Below are positions 51,228-56,381 of a stretch of DNA of 64,000 nucleotides, in pieces (position 1 is the stretch's first letter; each line of letters starts with the position of its first letter). Location of the stretch: positions 103,331 to 167,330 of IMG/VR virus record IMGVR_UViG_3300034375_007958; one strand, written 5' to 3'. The stretch is from a virus. Below the pieces are notes generated by a model. That model saw only the letters and a list, made by a program, of their open reading frames with translations. It did no database searches and was not told the DNA's origin. A program made the position numbers and the translations under genes.

Positions 51228-52249
51228 TGTGGTTTTCCATAAACGTCGTTTGTTTGTTGTGTAACTCTTGCAAAGGTGGTACACTTACTGAGATTTTTTA
51301 AGTTAACGGCGCCAACGTAAGTGCAGGTACTACGTAGTCCACCTAGTATGTTTAATACAGTGTGTTCAACAATACCTTTGTGCGGCATAGTAACAGTTTT
51401 GCCTTCACTGCTGCGGTAACTGGCAACACCGCCATTATGCTTGTCCATAGCAGTGTCTGAACTCATGCCATAAAACTTGATCTTACCGTCAACAATGTCG
51501 CCGCCGCCTTCTGTGTGTCCGGCTAACATGCCCCCAAGCATGACAAAGTCTGCGCCGGCGCCAAATGCTTTAGCCACATCGCCTGGGCTAGTGCAACCGC
51601 CATCAGCAATAATATGGGCATTGAGCCCATGAGCCGCATCACTGCACTCAATAATCGCACTAAGTTGCGGGTAACCAACCCCAGTTTGAAACCTAGTTGT
51701 ACATACCGATCCCGGTCCGATTCCGACTTTGACAATGTCTGCTCCTCTCATGATAAGTTCTTGCGTCATGTCTGCGGTAACCACGTTACCAGCAATAATA
51801 GTTTTGTTTGGATAGCGTTGCCTGACTTGTTCTACAAAGTCGCCAAAGTGTTCGTGATAACCGTTGGCAACATCAATACAGATAAACTGTATGTCGGGAC
51901 AATGCTGTAAGATTATGTCTAACCTCTTACTGTCCGCTTCTGTGATACCTGTGCTTACTGCCACGGTGTCTTGGGTTAATGCTGGCCAGTTCTGAGCCCA
52001 GTCAGCATAGCCTTTACTTTTAACTACACAGGTAAACAGTTGGTGTTCAGTTAGGGCTCGAGCCATTTCAAATGAGCCAACTCCATCCATGTTTGATGCC
52101 ATGATGGGTATGCCACTGTATTTGTATTTGCTGTGTTTAAACTCGAAATTCCTAACTAAGTCAACTTCACGTCTACTAGTCAAAGTACTGCGTTTTGGAA
52201 CAAAGAGTACGTCTTTGAAATCCAACTTTACTTCTTCGATAATTCTCAT
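51224..52249 (-). CDS. guaC: GMP reductase
   Basis: 341 residues, essentially full Gua[77 protein letters not shown] with catalytic Cys and Thr, [20 protein letters not shown] and [11 protein letters not shown] follow E. coli GuaC closely. The FYGMSS-x-x-AM loop and EGKTV mark GMP reductase over IMP dehydrogenase; CBS domains are absent. Converts GMP to IMP with NADPH, rebalancing host purines for phage dNTPs. Confidence 0.94.
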   Translation of the reverse strand: MRIIEEVKLDFKDVLFVPKRSTLTSRREVDLVRNFEFKHSKYKYSGIPIMASNMDGVGSFEMARALTEHQLFTCVVKSKGYADWAQNWPALTQDTVAVSTGITEADSKRLDIILQHCPDIQFICIDVANGYHEHFGDFVEQVRQRYPNKTIIAGNVVTADMTQELIMRGADIVKVGIGPGSVCTTRFQTGVGYPQLSAIIECSDAAHGLNAHIIADGGCTSPGDVAKAFGAGADFVMLGGMLAGHTEGGGDIVDGKIKFYGMSSDTAMDKHNGGVASYRSSEGKTVTMPHKGIVEHTVLNILGGLRSTCTYVGAVNLKNLSKCTTFARVTQQTNDVYGKPQ

Positions 52250-52264
52250 ACAAGATATTTAATG

Positions 52265-52438
52265 TTACTTGGTTTGTACCCGAATTAAACTGTCCTTTCT
52301 AATAAGGACTAGACGTTCACTGTCAGGTCGGCGAACCGTAAGATATTGGACACCGTCTATGTACTTGGTCTTTTTAGGATCGTCACAAATCCATTCGTCG
52401 CGCTGATTTACAGCATTGCGATATACTGCTTGCTTCAT
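52265..52438 (-). CDS. Hypothetical protein, 57 aa
   Basis: ATG at 52438 preceded by AAGGAG. Mostly beta with a basic C-terminus (RLVLIRKDSLIRVQTK), a WICDD turn near residue 17. Resembles short conserved proteins of T4-like phages; function unknown. 15 bases upstream of guaC. Confidence 0.7.
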   Translation of the reverse strand: MKQAVYRNAVNQRDEWICDDPKKTKYIDGVQYLTVRRPDSERLVLIRKDSLIRVQTK

Positions 52439-52449
52439 AGTGTGTCTCC

Positions 52450-52508
52450 TTATTTCTTTACAATATTATAAAGAACTATCATGATAATTGCAACCGCGGC
52501 GCCCCCAT
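52450..52508 (-). pseudogene. Tiny membrane peptide gene interrupted at a G run
   Basis: A strong AAAGGAG at 52524-52518 (minus) precedes ATG at 52508. As written the frame stops after 9 codons. If the run of five G held six, the frame would be a 19-residue peptide, MGGAAVAIIMIVLYNIVKK, a TM helix with basic end, stopping just before the next gene's ribosome-binding site. This may be a sequencing indel, slippage control or a decayed gene. Confidence 0.4.
52455..52495 (-). promoter_or_regulatory. Possible sigma70-like promoter
   Basis: Minus-strand TTGCAA, 17-base spacer, TATAAT upstream of the 57-aa gene. It overlaps the proposed peptide frame, so it may be coincidental. Confidence 0.35.
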
Positions 52509-52534
52509 TTGGTGGTTCTCCTTTATAATATTGA

Positions 52535-53626
52535 TTATTTATTTTTCAGTTTTTTTAAAATTTTGTTCCAAGCAATTTTTTGGTTATATTTCCAGTCGGT
52601 TTGAAATAAATGATTCCTATTGTAAACTGCAATGTCTTTAATTTGTTTTTGTAGGCATTTGCTACCGAGTACATCGGTTGAAAAAAAACGTTGTGCTTCG
52701 TTTATTGCTTTGTCTATTCTTGTTTTATGGCATGAATAATATTGATATTTTTCATCGATAATCCCGTCCCATGTTTTAAACCCTAGTTTTTTAACATAAT
52801 CAAGATAACCTTGAGATGCAATTATAATAGATGGTCTTCCACTAATAAGTGCCTTTACTGTTTTTTCTGTTGAAAAGTGTTCTAAATTATGCATTTCCGT
52901 TTCAAATACAAAAAGCAAACTAGACTGATTTATCACTTTAGTTGGGAAAATTGCAGAAACATTTACGTTTGTATTTCTAAGTTTTGTATACCAATCATTT
53001 TGCCTCTTACTGATATTCCAATCATCTTTGAAATTAATTTTTATAGGTTCTTGTAGGTCAATAGAAGAATTTGCAACAAAATCTGCCATTTTAGATTGAC
53101 CTTCAAAATCCATATTGTCAGGGGATTCTATATTTTTATAAATTTTACGTGAAACAAAACTTATATGATTAGATTTTATTAGATTTAATTCGTGGAATTT
53201 ACAATAAGCATAAGTCCTTGGCAATCTGGCTTTACCTAAACTACAAAACAACTTATGATTTGATATTTCAAGGCTTGGCAAAAATTTTTTAAACTTTGAT
53301 TTATAAATCCCAGATACATAATCATACCAATAAAGCAGATCCATATCATTGTTTGGCCCTTTGCTACTGCTGAAAATAATATCTTTATCTGACAAAGGGA
53401 CAATGGGTTTGTTTTGAGTTCTTTCCCAAGATAACGATTCAGTTGTCCAAAAAACAACTACATCAAAAAATTCTCTTGGTAAAGAATACCAGATATCTGC
53501 GTTGCTTATAAATGCAAGACGTGCGCCTGGTGCTAGTTTTATTTTTTCTAAATTATTAAAGATTTCATAAGATTCAGGCAAAAACTCTAAACCATAAACA
53601 TGACCAGCAGAATATATATTAATCAA
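52535..53626 (-). CDS. Putative GT10-like (fucosyltransferase-type) glycosyltransferase
   Basis: 363 residues from a TTG start at 53626 (no ATG nearby). The C-terminal part SSLLFVFETEMHNLEHFSTE, then STEKTVKALISGRPSIIIAS and YVKKLGFKTWDGIIDEKYQ follows the nucleotide-binding STEK-x-x-x-A-L-x-x-G-P pattern of GT10-like enzymes. AT-rich (Asn/Lys/Ile) compared with guaC. Immediately downstream of tRNA-Gly, it probably shares the tRNA operon transcript. The product at 61072 has the same C-terminal arrangement. Confidence 0.6.
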   Translation of the reverse strand: MINIYSAGHVYGLEFLPESYEIFNNLEKIKLAPGARLAFISNADIWYSLPREFFDVVVFWTTESLSWERTQNKPIVPLSDKDIIFSSSKGPNNDMDLLYWYDYVSGIYKSKFKKFLPSLEISNHKLFCSLGKARLPRTYAYCKFHELNLIKSNHISFVSRKIYKNIESPDNMDFEGQSKMADFVANSSIDLQEPIKINFKDDWNISKRQNDWYTKLRNTNVNVSAIFPTKVINQSSLLFVFETEMHNLEHFSTEKTVKALISGRPSIIIASQGYLDYVKKLGFKTWDGIIDEKYQYYSCHKTRIDKAINEAQRFFSTDVLGSKCLQKQIKDIAVYNRNHLFQTDWKYNQKIAWNKILKKLKNK

Positions 53627-53641
53627 AGTTATAAACTAAAG

Positions 53642-53717
53642 TGGAGCGGGATATCGGGTTCGAACCGACGACCTAATGCTTGGCAAGCATTCGCTCTACC
53701 AACTGAGCTAATCCCGC
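53642..53717 (-). tRNA. tRNA-Gly(GCC)
   Basis: Full cloverleaf of 76 bases with encoded CCA. Acceptor GCGGGAT/ATCCCGC, D-arm AGCTCAGTTGGTAGAGC, anticodon loop TTGCCAA, T-loop GGTTCGAACC. Last tRNA of the cluster. Confidence 0.97.
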
Positions 53718-53721
53718 AATA

Positions 53722-53808
53722 TGGCGGAAGGTACAGGACTCGAACCTGTGCGCCCATTTCTGAGCGGCGGATTAGCAATCCGGTGCATTACCACTCTGCC
53801 AACCTTCC
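53722..53808 (-). tRNA. tRNA-Ser(GCT)
   Basis: 87 bases with the long variable arm of a type II tRNA, acceptor GGAAGGT/ACCTTCC, anticodon GCT in stem CGGAT/ATCCG, encoded GCCA end. Only 4 bases from tRNA-Gly. Confidence 0.96.
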
Positions 53809-53817
53809 TTTAAAGTA

Positions 53818-53846
53818 ATTATACTGATTTATAATCAGTATGTAAA
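53818..53846 (-). promoter_or_regulatory. Promoter inside the tRNA cluster with palindromic spacer
   Basis: Minus-strand TTTACA (53846-53841), 17-base spacer, TATAAT (53823-53818). The spacer is the perfect dyad ACTGATT-ATA-AATCAGT, which may be an operator or a weak terminator arm. Drives tRNA-Ser and tRNA-Gly. Confidence 0.6.
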
Positions 53847-53852
53847 TTTATT

Positions 53853-53927
53853 TGGCGGTCTGTAGGGGAGTCGAACCCCTGACTACGGCGTGACAGGCCA
53901 TTATTATAACCGTTTAACTAACAGACC
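53853..53927 (-). tRNA. tRNA-Asp(GTC)
   Basis: 75 bases, acceptor GGTCTGT/ACAGACC with G73 (Asp identity), anticodon loop CTGTCAC, T-loop GGTTCGACTCC, encoded CCA. Its first two bases GG belong to the 3' arm of hairpin element 1. Confidence 0.95.
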
Positions 53928-54001
53928 ATATTGAAGCACACTCGTCTCTTTTTCGTCGGCACCTGCAGTAAAGATCGTGCCTAGAATGTGCTTCAATATG
54001 G
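53926..54001 (-). ncRNA. Inter-tRNA element 1 (between tRNA-Tyr and tRNA-Asp), pseudoknot candidate
   Basis: Outer 18-bp stem CCATATTGAAGCACATTC (54001-53984) / 53943-53926, beginning with the CCA end of tRNA-Tyr and ending with the first GG of tRNA-Asp. Inside, GGCAC/GTGCC (53981-53977 with 53962-53958) and TCTTT/AAAGA (53974-53970 with 53951-53947) interleave, giving an H-type pseudoknot. One conserved T-G wobble lies in the outer stem. Confidence 0.55.
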
Positions 54002-54087
54002 TGGAGACGGTGTGAGTCGAACACACAGTGCCTTTCGGGCGGCGGATTTACAGTCCGCTGGGGTTACCAATTTTCCTACATCTCCAT
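53999..54087 (-). tRNA. tRNA-Tyr(GTA)
   Basis: 89 bases, type II with variable arm, acceptor GGAGATG/CGTCTCC, anticodon loop CTGTAAA in stem CGGA/TCCG, A73, CCA encoded. The CCA forms the start of element 1. Confidence 0.95.
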
Positions 54088-54089
54088 TA

Positions 54090-54189
54090 CCATATTGAAG
54101 CACACTGTTGGATTCGAACCACTCATCGGCAACAGTGATCAATCTGTTTGCGATTCCCCTACCACGGCGGGCAATGTGCTTCAATATGG
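54090..54189 (-). ncRNA. Inter-tRNA element 2, tRNA-like
   Basis: Outer stem CCATATTGAAGCACATT / matching 3' arm (54189-54175 with 54104-54090 plus two pairs). The core has a T-loop-like GGTTCGAATCC with poor T-stem pairing, a D-arm-like CCC...GGG, and AACAG/CTGTT closing an 8-base loop. It resembles a degenerate tRNA but lacks a usable anticodon loop and CCA. Confidence 0.5.
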
Positions 54190-54261
54190 TCTCAGTGTTG
54201 CTGAGAAAGGAATCCCGGTCCTCGCCGCATTGACAACGACTACATACCACCTTTTGTCAAA
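54190..54261 (-). other. Unassigned spacer in the tRNA slot between elements 3 and 2
   Basis: Begins GG and ends ACC next to the flanking stems, like a tRNA, but no T-arm motif or anticodon loop can be formed. It contains TTGACA/TGTCAA and TCTCAG-CAACA-CTGAGA hairpins. I see no gene. Confidence 0.35.
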
Positions 54262-54345
54262 CCATATAGAAACACACCGTGACACCCCTTGTGAGCCTAT
54301 TGTGTCTTCATCTCACTGCTTCTAGGACGATGTGTTTTTATATGG
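54262..54345 (-). ncRNA. Inter-tRNA element 3, pseudoknot candidate
   Basis: Outer 18-bp stem CCATATAAAAACACATCG (54345-54328) / 54279-54262 with one mismatch and one T-G wobble. Inside, GTGAG/CTCAC (54316-54312 with 54295-54291) interleaves with GACAC/GTGTC (54306-54302 with 54285-54281). Follows a truncated tRNA 5' half. Confidence 0.55.
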
Positions 54346-54377
54346 TCTACTGCTCTACCGACTGATCTAAGGACGCT
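54345..54377 (-). pseudogene. tRNA 5'-half remnant
   Basis: Minus-strand GCGTCCTTAGATCAGTCGG (54377 down) then TAGAGCAGTAGACC reads as acceptor 5' strand, D-arm (one mismatch from GCTCAGTCGGTAGAGC) and anticodon 5' stem. It stops at the anticodon loop, where element 3 begins. No matching 3' half (AGGACGC) follows. The same bases encode the end of the 46-aa protein. Confidence 0.5.
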
Positions 54378-54487
54378 TTGTGTTGTCTACGCAAGGCCTT
54401 GTTAGACTTGCGATGTGCGCCCGCTTTTCTCATTAATGCCAAAGCAACGAAGCGGTTACGTTGCCTAGCGATTTGTTTTGGCTTCAT
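54347..54487 (-). CDS. Small basic protein, 46 aa
   Basis: ATG at 54487 with AGGAG seven bases upstream. MKPKQIARQRNRFVALALMR begins a strongly basic helical peptide (AHRKSNKALRRQHK) resembling a short conserved protein of aquatic T4-like phages. RNA or ribosome binding is likely from charge and its place among tRNAs. The last 10 residues (KASLDQSVEQ) are encoded by the tRNA remnant, so the original C-terminus was probably replaced. Confidence 0.7.
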   Translation of the reverse strand: MKPKQIARQRNRFVALALMRKAGAHRKSNKALRRQHKASLDQSVEQ

Positions 54488-54502
54488 TGCTTTCTCCTTT
54501 TA

Positions 54503-54751
54503 TCATAACTGCAATTGTACCAATGTTGCAGTTGTTTCGTTGTTAAATCCGACGTAGTAAGGCCTGCGCTCGCAATTGCCAGGACTCTTGCCATAGAATG
54601 TGTTATCATACCCCATGCCTTCTGCTTTCCTTACCATTTCACTAATTGCATATTCGCTAGGCCGTTCTTGAGAGTAGGTCTTAAACACAAATGCGTATTT
54701 AAAACCTCGACGGCCTAGATGGTGCCTTTGATTTAATGTAATAAACTGCAT
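54503..54751 (-). CDS. Hypothetical protein, 82 aa
   Basis: ATG at 54751 with AAGGAG at good spacing. Contains RRGFKYAFVFKTYSQERPSE and AEGMGYDNTFYGKSPGNCER, a small alpha/beta protein of unknown function. Embedded among tRNA genes, with the basic 46-aa gene 15 bases downstream. Confidence 0.65.
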   Translation of the reverse strand: MQFITLNQRHHLGRRGFKYAFVFKTYSQERPSEYAISEMVRKAEGMGYDNTFYGKSPGNCERRPYYVGFNNETTATLVQLQL

Positions 54752-54801
54752 ACATCTTCTCCTTTGTTAAGTTAACAAATGCTCTGCATCCCCCGGCGGT
54801 A

Positions 54802-54828
54802 ATTATAGCGCATCAAGCACCCTGTCAC
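54802..54828 (-). promoter_or_regulatory. Weak promoter for the 82-aa gene
   Basis: Minus-strand GTGACA (54828-54823), 15-base spacer, TATAAT (54807-54802). The -10 is perfect, the -35 and spacing are poor. Confidence 0.35.
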
Positions 54829-54872
54829 CTTTCGGTTAAACAGCATACCATCACGCACGCCTTCCACCCGCT

Positions 54873-54984
54873 CCCCGACGGGGACCGTTATCGCATTGCC
54901 AGCGCCAGTTCGGTTGGACTGGAACCACCCGTGGTTGCTACACCACTTCTCATCCTCCGGGTCGGAGTATCCGTTGCTACACGG
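54873..54984 (-). ncRNA. GC-rich five-hairpin RNA downstream of tRNA-Cys
   Basis: Five adjacent local hairpins: CCGT/ACGG (54984-54971), CTCCG/CGGAG (54967-54955), GTGGT/ACCAC (54946-54931), CCAGT/ACTGG (54922-54905), CCCC/GGGG (54883-54873). The first and third share the loop GTAGCA. The stretch is far more GC-rich than its surroundings. The minus-strand frame is open here but has no start codon until the end, so RNA is the better call. Confidence 0.5.
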
Positions 54985-54991
54985 AACGTTC

Positions 54992-55069
54992 TGGAAGTAC
55001 GGGTCGGATTTGAACCGACGGTTTTCGGGATTTGCAGTCCCGTGCATTGGGCCACTCTGCCACCGTACT
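54992..55069 (-). tRNA. tRNA-Cys(GCA)
   Basis: Acceptor AGTACGG/CCGTACT with T73 (Cys identity), anticodon loop CTGCAAA in stem CGGGA/TCCCG, T-loop GGTTCAAATCC, CCA encoded. Confidence 0.94.
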
Positions 55070-55074
55070 ATGTT

Positions 55075-55149
55075 TGGTACACGGTAGGGGAATCGAACCC
55101 CTCTTACCGGCGTGAAAGGCCAGTGTCCTAACCGATAGACGAACCGTGC
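55075..55149 (-). tRNA. tRNA-Glu(TTC)
   Basis: 75 bases, acceptor GCACGGT/ACCGTGT (G-T first pair), anticodon loop CTTTCAC, T-loop GGTTCGATTCC, CCA encoded. First tRNA after the promoter at 55224-55270. Confidence 0.95.
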
Positions 55150-55151
55150 AA

Positions 55152-55212
55152 GAAACACACTAGACGAGGAGTCCCGTTTCGAACCAGTACCGTCTTATCT
55201 CTAATGTGCGTC
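55152..55212 (-). ncRNA. Element 5: leader stem-loop before tRNA-Glu, related to the inter-tRNA elements
   Basis: Arms GACGCACATTAGA (55212-55200) and TCTAGTGTGTTTC (55164-55152) pair with two mismatches and the same CACAT/GTGTG wobble seen in elements 1-3. The core contains TGGTTCGAA like element 2. No CCA on the 5' side because it is at the start of the transcript. Confidence 0.45.
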
Positions 55213-55223
55213 AACTTAAGTGT

Positions 55224-55270
55224 ATTGTATGTGAAATCTGAATTACTGTCAATATAATACTAAAGTATTA
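55224..55270 (-). promoter_or_regulatory. Promoter with perfect dyad box inside the tRNA cluster
   Basis: Minus-strand TTGACA (55252-55247), 17-base spacer, TACAAT (55229-55224). The perfect dyad TAATACT-TT-AGTATTA (55270-55255) is two bases upstream of the -35. Confidence 0.8.
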
Positions 55271-55272
55271 AT

Positions 55273-55346
55273 TGGTGGAGGATAGGAGAGTCGAACTCCT
55301 GATTCCAGAATGCAAATCTGGCGTGATCCCACTTCACTAATCCCCC
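55273..55346 (-). tRNA. tRNA-Ala(TGC)
   Basis: 74 bases, acceptor GGGGGAT/ATCCTCC, anticodon loop TTTGCAT in stem CCAGA/TCTGG, T-loop AGTTCGACTC, CCA encoded. The acceptor lacks the G3-U70 alanine identity pair at its usual strength: G3 pairs with T70, so the identity pair is present. Confidence 0.95.
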
Positions 55347-55364
55347 AGGGTAGATTATTTAGCA

Positions 55365-55440
55365 TGGTGGATCGTGACAGGATCGAACTGCCGACATTCG
55401 GCGTGTAAAGCCGACGCTCTACCATCTGAGCTAACGATCC
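55365..55440 (-). tRNA. tRNA-Val(TAC)
   Basis: 76 bases, acceptor GGATCGT/ACGATCC, anticodon loop TTTACAC in stem TCGGC/GCCGA, CCA encoded. Confidence 0.96.
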
Positions 55441-55447
55441 AACTTAA

Positions 55448-55524
55448 TGGTCGGGGTGAAAGGATTCGAACCTCCGACATCTTGGTCCCAAACCAAGCGC
55501 ACTACCAGGCTGTGCTACACCCCG
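55448..55524 (-). tRNA. tRNA-Pro(TGG)
   Basis: 77 bases, acceptor CGGGGTG/CACCCCG, anticodon loop TTTGGGA in stem CTTGG/CCAAG, T-loop GGTTCGAATCC, ACCA end encoded. Confidence 0.96.
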
Positions 55525-55527
55525 ACT

Positions 55528-55601
55528 TGGAGCAGGATAGGAGAATCGAACTCCTCGCATCAGCTTGGAAGGCTGAGGTATTACCACTATACGAATCCTG
55601 C
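55528..55601 (-). tRNA. tRNA-Gly(TCC)
   Basis: 74 bases, acceptor GCAGGAT/ATCCTGC with T73, anticodon loop CTTCCAA in stem TCAGC/GCTGA, CCA encoded. Second glycine tRNA of the cluster. Confidence 0.96.
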
Positions 55602-55609
55602 ACACTATA

Positions 55610-55694
55610 TGGTGCCCCCCAAGGGACTCGAACCCTCACACCTCTCGGTACTGGAACCTAAATCCAGCGCGGCTACCAATTACGCCAAAGGGGC
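55610..55694 (-). tRNA. tRNA-Leu(TAG)
   Basis: 85 bases with long variable arm, anticodon loop TTTAGGT in stem CTGGA/TCCAG, A73 and CCA encoded. Two G-T pairs at the base of the acceptor. Confidence 0.95.
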
Positions 55695-55699
55695 ATTTA

Positions 55700-55799
55700 C
55701 CATATTAAAGCATACCATGCCACTACAACACAGCAATTTCATCGTACACCGTTGTAGGCCTAATAGGCTCAACATACGACTAGATATGCTTTAATATGG
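55700..55799 (-). ncRNA. Inter-tRNA element 4 (between tRNA-Thr and tRNA-Leu), pseudoknot candidate
   Basis: Outer 17-bp stem CCATATTAAAGCATATC (55799-55783) / 55716-55700, starting with the CCA of tRNA-Thr. Inside, TCGTA/TACGA (55779-55775 with 55746-55742) interleaves with CTACAAC/GTTGTAG (55757-55751 with 55729-55723). A small GCCTA-T-TAGGC hairpin lies between the first two strands. Confidence 0.55.
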
Positions 55800-55872
55800 T
55801 GCCGTCTGCCGGAATCGAACTGGCGACCTACGGGTTACAAATCCGTTGCTCTACCTGCTGAGCTAAGACGGC
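55797..55872 (-). tRNA. tRNA-Thr(TGT)
   Basis: 76 bases, acceptor GCCGTCT/AGACGGC, anticodon loop TTTGTAA; the top anticodon-stem pair is A-C mismatched (ACGGA/CCCGT). T-loop AGTTCGATTCC, CCA encoded and shared with element 4. Confidence 0.93.
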
Positions 55873-55890
55873 CTATCTCTCTATGTCTGT

Positions 55891-55919
55891 ATTATATATG
55901 CAAAAACTACAGTTGTCAA
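55891..55919 (-). promoter_or_regulatory. Consensus sigma70 promoter for the tRNA-Thr to tRNA-Ala unit
   Basis: Minus-strand TTGACA (55919-55914), 17-base spacer, TATAAT (55896-55891): both hexamers are perfect. No dyad box. Confidence 0.85.
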
Positions 55920-55926
55920 GAAATAA

Positions 55927-56003
55927 TGGCTCCCCGGGTTGGGCTCGAACCAACGACACACGGATTAACAGTCCGTTGCTACTACCTACTGAGCTACCAG
56001 GGA
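55927..56003 (-). tRNA. tRNA-Asn(GTT)
   Basis: 77 bases, acceptor TCCCTGG/CCGGGGA with G73, anticodon loop CTGTTAA in stem ACGGA/TCCGT, CCA encoded. Confidence 0.96.
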
Positions 56004-56013
56004 ACGTGTTTAC

Positions 56014-56160
56014 TTAGCGTCCCTGACCACGGTATGCTTTAAAACCACGCTTTCGACCTTTGTTCATGCTCGAGCGTTTGACTTTGCCACCTTGACTGGT
56101 ACGCTTTTCAATTTTTAATTTGACTTGGGGTTTTTCACCTAATTTCGATTTTGCTGCCAT
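56014..56160 (-). CDS. Small basic protein, 48 aa
   Basis: ATG at 56160 with AAGGAG upstream. About one third Lys/Arg: VKLKIEKRTSQGGKVKRSSM, then NKGRKRGFKAYRGQGR. Resembles a short conserved protein of aquatic T4-like phages and looks like a ribosomal-protein tail or RNA-binding peptide. Lies between tRNA-Leu and tRNA-Asn in the same transcript, so its mRNA would be released by tRNA processing. Confidence 0.75.
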   Translation of the reverse strand: MAAKSKLGEKPQVKLKIEKRTSQGGKVKRSSMNKGRKRGFKAYRGQGR

Positions 56161-56285
56161 ACAGTTCTCCTTGAAGTACTGTACTTATCCAAAATTAATC
56201 TTGGTGAATGTCCCAAAAACAAATTTCTTGTTTATTAAAGAACTGAATCAAAAGGTATAATGAACCTAAACTCATAATAATCTCG

Positions 56286-56372
56286 TGGTGCCCGGAGCCG
56301 GACTCGAACCGGCACACCCATGCGGATATCAGATTTTAAGTCTGAGGCGTCTACCGATTTCGCCATCCGGGC
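56286..56372 (-). tRNA. tRNA-Leu(TAA)
   Basis: 87 bases with long variable arm, acceptor GCCCGGA/TCCGGGC, anticodon loop CTTAAAA in stem TCAGA/TCTGA, A73, CCA encoded. Confidence 0.96.
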
Positions 56373-56381
56373 ATGTTAACC

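Noticed and set aside
54090-54189. Element 2 as a functional tRNA
   Set aside because: T stem has two mismatches, the anticodon loop would have 8 bases, and the 3' end lacks CCA.
53993-54250. 85-codon open frame across tRNA-Tyr and element 2
   Set aside because: It reads straight through a tRNA and the structured elements, has no ribosome-binding site and gives a Cys/Arg-rich product unlike a protein.
54190-54261. Spacer as a divergent tRNA
   Set aside because: It starts with GG and ends with ACC like a tRNA, but there is no T-arm motif, no U33 anticodon loop and the acceptor has a mismatch.
54772-55158. 128-codon open frame on the minus strand through tRNA-Glu, tRNA-Cys and the GC-rich stretch
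   Set aside because: Its N-terminal part is two real tRNA genes and there is no start codon between tRNA-Cys and the last third; the hairpin structure is a better explanation.
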